The translations under genes were made by a program, and so were the position numbers. From contig CM061223.1 of NCBI GenBank assembly GCA_030844895.1, positions 32,168,561 to 32,232,560 on the forward strand: a DNA stretch of 64,000 nucleotides, read 5' to 3'. Source of the DNA: Ambrosia x helenae. Taxonomy: Eukaryota; Streptophyta; Magnoliopsida; Asterales; Asteraceae. Below, piece after piece: positions 10,540 through 20,850 of this stretch. Under the pieces are notes generated by a model. It ran no database searches and was not told the origin of the DNA. It was given only the letters and a program-made list of their open reading frames with translations. Position 1 is the first letter of the stretch. The number at the start of each line of letters is the position of its first letter.

Positions 10540-11525
10540 TACTTTTTACTTAAAATGCCCAAGTAGGCTACTATTATTTACCAAATCAACCTTGTAAATC
10601 ATTACTTACACTTTTTGACACCAATATTTCCATCATTGTGTTTTTGGTCCAATAATTTTCTAAAATATTTATTTTAGTCCATCGACTTCCAATGTTGCCA
10701 TATTAGTCCTTTAACTTACACTTGTAGCATTTTTCACCAAATCCTTCAAGGTTAATATTTTTCTTCCACTTTAGTGGACTTTGAAGAACCAATTTCATCA
10801 TGTTTGGTTGTTTTTACTTCTTTTTACTTTTAATGGTCTTCTAATCCATTCTAGTTGTCAATAATATGCTTATTCCACATTTTAATTCAAAACATCAAAT
10901 TTTTACTCATCTAAGTGAGTGGACTTTGAAGATGAAACTTTTTCATCTATGATTCTTTAATTCTTTTTAACAACTTTTTGCCATCATCTAGTCATCTTAT
11001 GATGATTAAAACCACTTTTCATCTTATTCAAGTCCTTTTCCAAAATCTAGCTTTTCTCATCTTCCAACTTACAAGTATGTTCTTATTTTTACACTTTCTT
11101 CAAAATACCACTTTTATTAATAATAATCTAAGATTTCATCATATTATTATTCTTTCATCTTCATCTTTAATAAAAACCCATTACTTCCATAGAACTCATT
11201 TTTATTACCCACATTGTACAACTTGCATTCATAGCACAAAAACATGACATTTTAATTAATAAAACAATGCAAGACTTACTACTAGCTCAAGGCTAGGGAA
11301 GACAAAATCTTGGATTTTGGATGTGGTTTAGTGTGTTCTTCCAAGTGGGTTATGCTCCAAGCTCTTAAACACACAAGAAGGGGTTCGATTGATGATGAAC
11401 TAGAGGTAATTTGGTAGTGTAAAAATTGAAAGAGAAATGTTAATATGGGGGTGGATGGCTACGGCCAAGAGGAAGAAAAGGAAGAGGATTTTTGGTGTTC
11501 TTGCTTCAAGGATGTAAGTATGTAT

Positions 11526-11534
11526 CTTTATATA
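11526..11534 (-). promoter_or_regulatory. TATA-like box of the G1 LTR
   Basis: The minus strand reads TATATAAAG within ATTATATAAAGATAC. It lies about 840 bases into the LTR in element orientation, a plausible core promoter. The matching copy in the 3' LTR is at 1040-1048. Confidence 0.5.
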
Positions 11535-12373
11535 ATCTTTCTCAAATCCACAAGATTACATGTATCTTCACTAGATTATGTAATATCTTGGCAAGATTGT
11601 GTAAGATTATGAAAAATCCATAAGGATATTAAGAGGGTGCTTGGGGCCGTGAGTTTAAGAGAGAGAGAGTGAGGATGATTTGGTTAATCTCATTGCCCAA
11701 TCCTTTTACATGCAAGCTCATGATTAATATTATACCAAATGATTATCTTGAGATAACACAAGTAACCTCCCTTGGTGGGCCATAGGCCGGCCCCAAGGGG
11801 TGTCTTGGTGGGGTCCATCTTGCTAATTATCTCTCCATATTAAGTTTAAGTTAGTTCCTTTCGGGTACCGCCCGGGTATTTCTCGAATTTTAGTCGCGGT
11901 TTACCTCAATATTAAAATACCATTAATATTCATAAAATTTTGCCCAGTTAAATTACTGATAATTTATGTCGGTTTTTGTCGGGTGAATTTACGTGTTACG
12001 CGCGTATCGGGTGCGGTACGCGCACTTTATTCGTTACCGGGAGATTTGTGCAATAAGCTTTCACGTATGGCTTTGGGTTTCAAAAACTCATAATATTTTG
12101 TGAAAATATTATTTATTTTATATTCCGGGTGTCCGGTGCTCGTTTCGCTTATTTAAGTTTTACCGGGTAATCGCCAGTGTCCATACCGGATAGTTTTGCC
12201 TGCGCACGATCCTATCATGCTTTGCTATTAAACTCATGCATTCCTATGCATTATTTGGGAATTCCTATTTTTCTAAGGCCTCAATTAAATATTCAGCACA
12301 TAATTACGGTTAATTACGTTAATCGCGTTTAATTAATTAGTACGGAATTACCTTAATTTTGCCGGTTGTTACA

Positions 12374-13251
12374 TCCTCGATGGACTCATGATCATCTCGG
12401 CGGCATAACAGAATATGCGCCTTGTCTTTTTTGTGCTTGCGCAAGTGTGAGAAGTGGCTGCCGAATTTATCGGTGAGGTCGTCAAAGTCCTTAACGCTCC
12501 CCGCGGGGAGGTTATCAAACCAGACCCTAGCTGCGCCTGTTAAGGTCTGGGCAAACAAATGGCACCAAACCTGAACGGGTCAGTCTACCGACATACCTGC
12601 GCACTCAAAGTCGTGCACATGGTCATCTGGGTCACGCAGGCCATCGTATCTACCGATGCTGCTAGGAAGCTTAGCTTTCCTTGGGATTTTGGCTGTCGCT
12701 ATACGAGCGACGAATTTTGATTTTTCGGCAAAGGCTTTTGGCCTGAAAGGCCTGACCAAGTCATCGTCCTCGTCATTGTGACGTGAACGGTGACTGTGTT
12801 TCTTTCCGTTGTGGTCAGACTCGCTGCTAGGCGACTCATAGCCATCAGGTTCGTCACGTGACTTTGCGTAGCCCCGAGCCCTGGCGTCTCCACCGAGCTC
12901 CCCGCTACGACCGTCAATGTGAGTGGCCGAGTCTTTCTTTCTATACCCCTTTTTTGACGGGGTATCAAAAGTGAGGGCTTTGCCCTTCTTTTTAGCTTGC
13001 TGTAGGAGTTTACGCTGGTAGATCGTAGCGCTCTTAGCATTCTGACGAAGGAGCCACTAGTCTGGGTCCTCCTCTGAACTGGCCCCACTGTCGTCATCCG
13101 AGCCCAGGTCACGGATTTCGAGATCTGGCTGCTCGAGTCGTGAAGTGGGTTTTTTGACGACAGTGTGTGGTGTGGTTTGGTTTTCCGGGGACTGAGTATC
13201 GACTTCCCCGGTTATGTTGATGACAAAAGTGTTAGGGTTGGGTTCAGCCAT
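12374..13251 (-). pseudogene. Tat-like Ty3/Gypsy gag fragment, interrupted by G1
   Basis: One reading frame runs from MAEPNPNTFV (13251) to the G1 insertion point. It is broken by two in-frame stops: TAG at 13057-13059 and TGA at 12580-12582. The N-terminal part is acidic and Ser-rich, the middle is basic, and the C-terminal part (FAQTLTGAARVWFDNLPAGS) is the capsid signature seen in Tat/Ogre-type Gypsy gag proteins. It ends at the codons for ESIED exactly where the G1 LTR begins, so G1 inserted into this element; the rest should lie left of the window. It is non-functional. Confidence 0.8.
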
Positions 13252-14201
13252 GGGTGGGTTTAAAAGATGAAGAAAAAAGCTGTTCTAACCGTTGGATGAC
13301 GCCAATGAAGAAACAATAAGTATCACGGTGGTTATCACTAATCACCGTGTGGTTAATACTTATGTTCGTCAAGAGTAATCCTTTACCCAAGCCTCTTGGT
13401 TAAACCCGGGTGAGAATAAGAAGTGTGAATGTGTGTGAGAGTACGTGAATAATGACACGAGATATAAGTGGTTCGGTCGAAGAGTGACCTACGTCCACTG
13501 TAACTAGCCGGAATATTATTAATGAACAAGTAGAGAGTTACAAGAGAGTAATGCTAGGTTACAATGACTATTTTCGGATCCTTTTGCAAGGAGATGTCCT
13601 CTTTTATTTATAGGAGAACTCATGGGCTTAGTAGAGAAGCCCATGAGAAATTATCCTTACTTGGGCCCGGTCAAAGCCCAGGTCCAAGCTTCCTATAAAA
13701 ACGGCGGGAGAACCAGGTTACTGTGGATGACGTCATTCTTCAGCATGGTTGGTGCTCGAGGCAGACACGTGGCGAGTTTTGATTGGCGGACGACGCCCAT
13801 GTCCTTGCTACAGTCGTTGACCATGCCTCTGATGTCAGCAGGGGATGTCTGCTGTCACTGTTGATGATGGTGGAAGCATGGGGACAGTCATATTGCCGTC
13901 CTTGTCAGTAGTGGTTGGACCACCCTTGCCACCTGTCGCCTTCTCATTGGCGCGTACTCTGTCAGAGATCCTTATGAATCCTCCTTTCGTTATCTTCTGT
14001 ACCTCGTACCAAAAGTGATAAGGGAAGATACCGCGCGTGGTTGTACGCGCTTATCAGGTGTTGTCCGTTGTTTATCAGCTGGTAAGGTTACGCGCTGCGT
14101 TGCATGTTATGTTGGCAGCGCGCAGATGGATTCTGGCGCCGGAGTCTGGCGCGAGGAATCCCGTTTATGGGGATAGGGACGCCTCCTCCCCTTGGATTAG
14201 G
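13252..14201 (-). repeat. Probable leader and 5' LTR of the Tat-like element
   Basis: Upstream of the gag start there is no ORF. The minus strand at about 13284-13303 reads TTGGCGTCATCCAACGG, resembling the TGGCGCC-type primer sites of Tat/Athila elements in a diverged form; the LTR would begin next to it near 13304. A TATA box (TATAAATAAA on the minus strand) lies at 13603-13612. The right boundary of the LTR was not found; it is somewhere before the zinc-knuckle fragment at 14202. Confidence 0.5.
13603..13612 (-). promoter_or_regulatory. TATA box of Tat-like LTR
   Basis: The minus strand reads CCTATAAATAAAAG, a textbook plant TATA context, inside the presumed LTR. Confidence 0.5.
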
Positions 14202-14475
14202 CTCCCTATCCCTTCATCGGCTGCACAGAATCAGACACAACAGAACCCTGAAGTTATTCCTCCTTGTGCCACTTGTGGGAAGGCTCACAGAGGGATATGT
14301 CGTTGAGCCGAAGGCCTTTGTTTCAGTTGTGGGAGTTCAGAGCATAAATTTAGAGAGTGCCCTCGGCGTAATCAGCAAGCTAATACTGGAGAAAACGTTA
14401 GACCTGCTGGAGGACGAGTTTTTGCACTTAATGCTAACGATGGCGCTAATGCCCCAGGTACGGTTTTCGGTTAAT
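14202..14475 (+). pseudogene. Ty3/Gypsy gag zinc-knuckle remnant
   Basis: The plus-strand frame encodes a Gln-rich stretch and a first Cys/His cluster (CATCGKAHRGIC). An in-frame TGA (14307-14309 region) follows, then a CCHC knuckle (CFSCGSSEHKFREC) and the beginning of a protease-like segment. Pol is absent: within about 300 bases the sequence reaches the element's 3' polypurine tract, so a large internal deletion has removed protease, RT and integrase. The orientation is opposite to most elements in the window. Confidence 0.75.
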
Positions 14476-14802
14476 TGCTTATTATTGAATGTGATATGTT
14501 TTCTCCTTGACTATGCCTGTTGCTTTAGATTGTGCAATTTGATTATATGCTTCACATCATTCTAGACGACTTACCATCTATTCTAGCTATCTGAATCCAT
14601 TTACGTACTCTGATATTTGATATGTGTAAATTTTGTCTGATCTCGTTCGAATTTTGATTTGTTTAAATCTCATTTAACATTTTCAGAATTCAGTAATCCC
14701 TTTAGTATGTGATATGTCATTATACATGTATCATATATGAAATATGTTATATAGAAATTTGCTTTTTACCCGTACTTAGCAATTTTGAGGACAAAATTTT
14801 TT
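14476..14802 (+). other. Residual 3' untranslated part of the plus-strand Gypsy element
   Basis: AT-rich, no supported ORF. It ends with TTTTGAGGACAAAATTTT, a phrase commonly found just before the polypurine tract of plant Gypsy elements. Confidence 0.55.
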
Positions 14803-14818
14803 TTAGGGGGGGTAAAAT
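14803..14818 (+). other. Polypurine tract of plus-strand Gypsy element
   Basis: A run of seven G followed by TAAAAT precedes TGTAATATCC, the apparent start of a 3' LTR. Confidence 0.7.
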
Positions 14819-17769
14819 TGTAATATCCAAAATTTTGTAGACATCAAAATAATAAATACCTTAATAGTTATTACTATTATCATGTCACGTTGTGATGTTA
14901 TATATATTGTAAAATGATTTGAATAATAGTAGCAAAATAAGTATACATAAGAGATTACGTTATGTAAATTTTAGATAAACTAAAATCATATTAATTGCTT
15001 AATCAAACTACAAGGTTTAGTAATATTCAAGCAAAACCAAAGGGGCCGAGTATGCATGTCATGTATAGTAAATAAATACATGATCACCAATTTATGTCAA
15101 ATGTGGTAATCTAATTAAAATGGTAAACAAATATATATGTGTCTAAATTGACCGTGCATTGAGAATTTTTATTTAGATTAGTATTAAGTTTTATTTGTTG
15201 GATTTACATTATGACATTAACTGAGTTTCATTTGTTGCCATTCAAAAGATAATAAGAATTAATATAAATATAGGGTTGGGTTATTCTACAAAGGCTACAA
15301 AAAATGAGAAGGGTGAGAAGGATACAAAAAACACAATAGATCATCAAATATGACACAATGAGCCACAAAATATAACACAGTGCCAAAAAATATAACACAA
15401 TGCTGAAGAAAAAAGACACAATGAATTGAAAAAATGACACAACGATAAAAATAAGAAAAAGATACAATGGTACATAAAAGACATAATGATATAACGCAAA
15501 TTCTAAAAACTACAAGCTAAAACCCCAAAAAAACGAAGACCTAAAAACTAACGACGTAGGGTTCGATAAGACGATTCCAATGCCGCTTGAATGAGTTCAA
15601 TCGGAGTCCGTTTGATACCCTTCCTACGACTTCCTATTTTTCTTTCACTGTGTATTTGATCCTAACCCTATAAATATAATACTCAATGATTCGTGCCGAT
15701 TAAATTCAGATTATACACACTTTCCGTTTTATCGTTTCCTTTTATTGTTATCGCCAAAGTGTATATTTAAATTTTGATTTATATCAAACGAACGTGCCGA
15801 TCTTTTGGGAGTCGGTTACTCGATAGCATCGACCTTCATTTCCTTATTAAACTCGCAACCCCGTTTCTTGAGTCGATTATTTTGCTTAAGATACACCGGC
15901 ACGCATTCCTGGCCATCTCCACGCCACACCGCAACCGTCTACCGCCTTGACTCGTTTTCTAATAATAACAAACCACTCCCCTGTTTTCCAGCCATACCGT
16001 ATCCGCATAACCCAACCTCATTTTCGTATTTCACAACTGATCAGCCGAATAGGGTGGGATGCGAATTTGTTTCCATCGATCTTTATTTATAACCCAAAGA
16101 ACCCCATAAGCTCTTTCGCAAACCTTTTATTCTGTTGAAAGTATGCCGCAATCAGTCCACCGCTGCCGTTTTCAACCCTTATAAACTGCCTTCGAGTTTG
16201 TTCTTTTGCTCAGTTTCACGAGGTAAGATTTAAACATGTTATTATTCTATCTTTTGATTCGAGTTCTGATGTCGAATTCTGGTTATGGGATCTCCCGGCG
16301 ACTTGGGTTGGGTTGGTCGAGTTTTTCCGTCGAGAATCCGAACTGTATATGTGTTATACGTGTGTAAGTTGTGTGAGGTAGCGGATGGGTCAAGTCTAAA
16401 TTGCATATGTTTGTGTGCATAAATGTTTAAAATGTGTGTGTAAGTTGAATGGATGTGCATGTATGTATCTCTAAAATTTCAATATGTATTGTGTGTGTTG
16501 AATTGAGTGCATGTGTGTGTGAGTGCATATTTAATTTGTGTGTAGAGAGGATGTGTATGCGTGCATGGTGTGGTGTGTGCTCTATTGAGTGTGTAGTGCA
16601 TGTATGGGAGTGCGTGTGTTATTGTAGGATTGTGTAGTATGTGCTTAATTGTTTTGTGGGTGTAAAGGCATGTTTTTGATAAGTTGTGTTGAATGTATTT
16701 GGGTGTGTGTAAGAGATCTATGCTGAGTAGATTAGATGGGTATAATTATGAGACAAAATTTTGTTTATAAATCTAAAGTTTAAGACTTATTTTTTTGGTT
16801 ATGCATTTTTATGATTACGTTAAAGTTATACTTATAAGTTTTGAGTAAGAAAACAAATCATGATTTTTATCTAAACAAATACGTGTCTTTCCATGTAATA
16901 ATTGTAACCCAAATAATTGACTGAATTTTCGTTAATTAGAAAAAAAAATAAAAGATTAGATTCGGGTTCTTGGTCGCCGGGAAACTTCAACGCACTTATA
17001 AATTATCATGGTTAATTTATCATAAAACTAATTTGAAAAATAACGGGACTTAGGTTCGCGTACTCGTTGAAGACGAATTGTTTTTGCTTTGCTCAATTAA
17101 GGTACGGATTCCGTTTTCCTCTCTTTATAGTATTTTTATCTTGATCCGTTACTTTGTAGTACGGATTTTGTTGAGTTCATATGTTCCTTTTGATTTTGAT
17201 AGCATGCAATATACCTTAATTTTGTAATCATTGTTGCATGTTCCCTTTAGACTTATGCTACTATTTTTAAAATATGACATGGCTTTTGTACTCTGTCACC
17301 CGAGCACTCTGTTTATGACTTGTCGTTGGGGCGTCAGCGACATGAACACTTTCTGTGACAGTGCGTAATCAAAATCACGGCGTCTTTAACATGGTCCCTT
17401 AGAGGCGTATGGATATATCCTAGATTTGATTTAGACTTCTGATATATGTTTCTGTTTTCTGGAGATGAATATGTATACGCCACACGCACCATCTCATAGG
17501 TGCATGGACTAGCTATCTGTGTACCCCTCTGTTTAGGCTCGTGGGTGCTTCTACATTACGTGACTTATTTATTGGCATGTATAGTCACATATTTTAGTAT
17601 ATGATATGTTTTGAGGTGATATATATCTGATTTGTTCTGTATGTATCTGATATAAGTTTTGATATTCGATTCGTGTCAGTATCTGTTTTCAGTTTCAACT
17701 TTTATTTCGGTTCAGCTTCGGTACCTTTCGTATTATTGTATGTCCGGCTTTACTTGTACTGTTGATCTG
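14819..17769 (+). repeat. Probable 3' LTR and derived sequence of plus-strand Gypsy element, right end unresolved
   Basis: It starts TGTAATATCC after the polypurine tract. No coding content was recognised. It contains an A-rich stretch with repeated CACAATG-like words (15290-15500), a GT-rich low-complexity stretch (about 16340-16720), and LTR-like DNA to about 17769. I did not find a matching CA end or a target duplication, so it may be several LTR pieces or contain insertions. The upper limit is set where TGTGACATTCGCCACC begins. Confidence 0.4.
15290..15500. repeat. Degenerate short tandem repeat with ACACAATG-like words
   Basis: Words such as GACACAATG, AACACAGTG, AACACAATG, GACACAACG, ATACAATGG and GACATAATG recur roughly every 18-27 bases in an A-rich background. 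It appears to be a decayed minisatellite; no terminal repeats were found. Confidence 0.45.
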
Positions 17770-18720
17770 TGACATTCGCCACCTTCGACTTTCACCTACT
17801 TGACAATAATAGCCCTTCAAATATTTCCATTTTAGTCCCTGTAAATTTTGTCGTTTTCAAATCTAATTTTAGAGCGAACTAAAATTTAACGTTTATATTT
17901 ATTATGGTTCGAGTATGAGTTTTAATCATGTGCGTATGTTGAAACGTATTCGTAAAAGATTTTATAAAAAAAAAATAAGATTTATGAAGTATAAAAGTGT
18001 ATAAGTTAAGTTTTGTTAACTTAATTTACTTTTTATAAGAAAAATCTAACAAAAACATTACTAAAACTAACAAATCTAACTACAGGGGGTATTTCTGCCA
18101 ACTGATGAAAGTTGTATTAATTCAAACCCAACCCCGCCCCCTGTTCCTTTTCCGGTGATTCCTCCGGCCAGCGACCACCAAATCCGGCGAGCCTTACCTT
18201 GTTTAATTCTGCACTTTAACTCGTTTTTATTGCTTCAAAGCGTTTCTTCTCCATTAATCAATGAATTCCAATCATTATAACAAGTTATAACGCTCATTTT
18301 ATTGAGTTCTAATCGAGTTTAATGAAGGTAACGCTCGAAACTTTTAATCGATTCAAAACGCGCTTCTGATTGTCTGTTATATAAATTGATACCTGCACTA
18401 TATTTCTGCACCTTTAAACTTTCCAAACCCACGTTAAAATTCGATCAAATCGTGTCCAAGAAGCTCTAAAAATCGGATTTAAAGTTCGGCACTTGTTCTT
18501 CCATTTTCGAGCATAAAAACGAGTTGTAAGTTTACATTCTTACTTGGATTATGTTAGTCGGTCATCATAGATCAAAAGCCCTTTATTACAGAGCATTATC
18601 ATGTTCAGAATCGGGTTTATTAGATCTAGGTTAGGGTTAGGGTTCTTGGCTTGTTCATTGGGGAAGAAGATGATTATCTTATAACTGTTTATATACTATA
18701 TTTAATCAAATATTTCAACA
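17770..18720. repeat. LTR-like sequence of a second family, boundaries unresolved
   Basis: The start TGTGACATTCGCCACCTTC resembles TGTGACATCCGTCACCTTC at 55965, which suggests two copies of one LTR family. The rest is non-coding, with a pyrimidine-rich and CCGGCGA-rich patch near 18110-18200. No end was identified. Confidence 0.35.
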
Positions 18721-18723
18721 ACT

Positions 18724-18845
18724 GGACAAGTGGTGGAGTGGTTTCCAGGGATGAATGTATGTGAGAGGTCCCGAGTTCGAACCCAGGCCATGACATACCT
18801 TTTTCAGTATATTTTTTTTTCCTTTCTTTTTGTTTTGTTATTATT
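18724..18845 (+). mobile_element. Probable tRNA-derived SINE
   Basis: It has an A-box-like TGGTGGAGTGG at 18731-18741 and a B-box-like GAGTTCGAACCC at 18773-18784, about 32 bases apart, as in RNA polymerase III promoters. A T-rich stretch follows from about 18800. It cannot fold as a complete tRNA (no matching acceptor arms seen), which favours a SINE over a tRNA gene. Exact ends and target duplications were not resolved. Confidence 0.6.
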
Positions 18846-19909
18846 ATATACGATTTTAATACAAATAAACTTAGAATATTTATAATAAATTCATTTTTGC
18901 TCCAAAAATTATGAAAATTTAGGTGTAGCTTCTTGACAACATAAACGAAATTTTCACACTTTTATTTTCTGGAAAATGTCTTATTTTTATATTTTTATTA
19001 AATTAAGTTGTTTTAATCATATTTAATTGAATAAAAATTCATTTTTAATGATTTTAATCTCAAAATTTTTGGGCAATTATTTCTAATCATCATGAACTGA
19101 ATTAAAAATTATTGGACCAGAAAACACTTATTTTTATTAATTTTCTTGTTTTTAATCATTTAAACATGATTTAATCTCATTAAATCAGTTTTAAATATAA
19201 ATAAGTTTATAAAAATTATGGGAAAATTATTTTCATTACTTTACATCAGAAAGTATCCATTTTCTATAAAAATAGCATTCGAATTCTTATTCGATTTACT
19301 GAACTCAAGTTTAATCGAATTCGAATTCTTGATCATCGAATCGAATTCTTTACAATTGAATCGAATTCTGAACACCCTTACTTCATATTAAAATGTGTAT
19401 TAGACCGAGCGTTGCGGGTTGGTGAAAGGGTGCCAGGTTAGTGGTGAAGGTTGAAATTTTTTTCTGAGTGAGCTGAAAGTTACGAGACCCTTAAAATAGT
19501 CGGGGCCGAACTTAATACGTATAACATTTGCGAACGAAAATGCGTAAATATATAACTAGCGAGAAAAAAAGGGTGGGGTTGGGCACCACGACCCTCTAAA
19601 AGCTTCAGACTTAATACGTTATTACTCGTCATTATCGGCTGGGTCGTTAATAGAATGACAGTCGTTAATGGGTTTGGTTGCTGATGTAGCCGTTAGTTTT
19701 AATGGGGAAAGGCGAAAAAGTGAAGAAGGATAAGAAGTGGTGGGGGTGTCCCTTTGGCTATTACCAGCCCAACATTGGATTTGTTTGAAAACAATACAAC
19801 CAGGGTGGCGTTCATTCAATCAAAGCTTTTATGCCCTAGCTAATAAAAAAAATCTAAAACTTTATTTAATGTTTAGTTAATTCACTACACCTAGTTACTG
19901 AGAGCTTTA
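18846..19909. other. AT-rich intergenic DNA, no gene seen
   Basis: No supported ORF. A cluster of TCGAATTC words occurs at about 19280-19375. The short minus-strand open frame at 19622-19819 has no recognisable features. Confidence 0.6.
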
Positions 19910-19917
19910 GTTATTGA

Positions 19918-20205
19918 CAGGGCCGGCTTAGAGCATGTGCAAATGATGTCTTAGAACAGGGCCCACTAATGTTGGGGGCCATGATTTTTGTATTTGGCAG
20001 GAAAAAATAAAGCATTTTAATGTGTTTTGGCTGGAAAAAATAAAGTTGAGCAGCATAATTGGTTTCCTACTTTGTTTGCAGGTTGAATGAGCGATAAATA
20101 TCATTTTATCAATGTGTTTTTATATGTAACTTTTATTTTTTGGGGTTCATTTCTATAACTCGAGCAGGGCCCTTAAGAGTCCAAGACTTCTCGAAGACGG
20201 GCCTG
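19918..20205. mobile_element. Small hAT-type MITE, 288 bp
   Basis: The ends are imperfect inverted repeats (CAGGGCCGGCTTAGAG against CAGGCCCGTCTTCGAG from the right end, 13 of 16 matching). They are flanked by a perfect 8-bp duplication GTTATTGA at 19910-19917 and 20206-20213. An 8-bp duplication and CAGGG ends are typical of hAT elements. It has no coding capacity. It lies about 200 bases downstream of the MATE gene's stop codon. Confidence 0.88.
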
Positions 20206-20828
20206 GTTATTGATCATCTGCCTACGTGACGCTAAGGTGATAACAATTTTTGGCGGTTAGTGGATTGTATTGTTATTCCACTAACACATAGCATTTGAGG
20301 ATTTTAGAATGGGACTTTTTATCTTAAAATAATTCATAATATTAGAGCGGAGTAAAACTAATGAAAAGTTATCAAAATAGTTTCAAGAACAATCTCACCA
20401 ACTAATTTATTAGCTAATTTATGAAATGTTCCCCTTTCTTGTGTTTCCATGTGTTCACTCGATTTCTCGCTTTCTCCACCTGAAATGTTCATATATATGC
20501 ATCTCATAATTGTCAGTTGGAGCTTATATCCACAATGATCGAAGTAGTCACTGATTTTCTGAAAATTACCTCGATGTTCCAATCGGTTCGGAAAGTAACC
20601 CATAGTAAAATAACTGTCTGCATTGTCATACCCCCGATCATGCCCGACCATATTCCCTATGTTTTGTTAAAGAGCAAAAATAAATAAGATATAAAAAATT
20701 ACTGACGCTTACCATATAAACGCTAGAATGTTATGTCAAAGTCTAATACTAAACTTTACATTTTAGATCCAAACATAAATTTTAATTTGATTTGTTATGC
20801 AATTAACTCTCAGTATAGCAACCAAATG

Positions 20829-20850
20829 AAAAAAAAAAAAAAAAAAAAAC
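20829..20850. repeat. Poly(A) run of 22
   Basis: A homopolymer lies within the intron preceding exon 5 of the MATE gene. It is a source of sequencing uncertainty but lies outside the coding exons. Confidence 0.95.

Larger units (their letters stand above)
1..12373 (-). mobile_element. G1: young Tekay-type Ty3/Gypsy chromovirus, 3' LTR truncated by window start
   Basis: Read on the minus strand the order is 5' LTR (12373-8652), a primer-binding site complementary to initiator tRNA-Met, an upstream acidic/proline-rich ORF, gag with CCHC knuckles, protease, RT, RNase H, integrase, chromodomain, polypurine tract and 3' LTR (1887 to beyond the window start). Pol order and the C-terminal chromodomain-like segment place it among chromoviruses; the gag and pol resemble the Tekay/Del clade from family knowledge. 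The visible 1887 bases of the 3' LTR align without gaps to 10487-12373, and the only mismatch I found is base 1596 against 12082, so insertion was recent. It landed within a Tat-like gag. The target duplication cannot be checked because the left end is outside; the right flank begins TCCTC. Confidence 0.93.
8652..12373 (-). repeat. 5' LTR of G1, complete, 3722 bp
   Basis: It is bounded on the plus strand by TGTCACACC and GGTTGTTACA (TG...CA in either orientation). It adjoins the primer-binding site on the left and unrelated Tat-like gag codons on the right. A TATA-like box on the minus strand near 11526-11534 would give a U3 of about 0.85 kb and a very long R-U5 of about 2.8 kb that includes the hairpin array at 9682-10539. 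No protein-coding content was recognised. Confidence 0.93.

Noticed and set aside
18731..18790. Possible functional tRNA gene
   Set aside because: Boxes A and B are present, but no acceptor stem or cloverleaf could be drawn; a SINE fits better.
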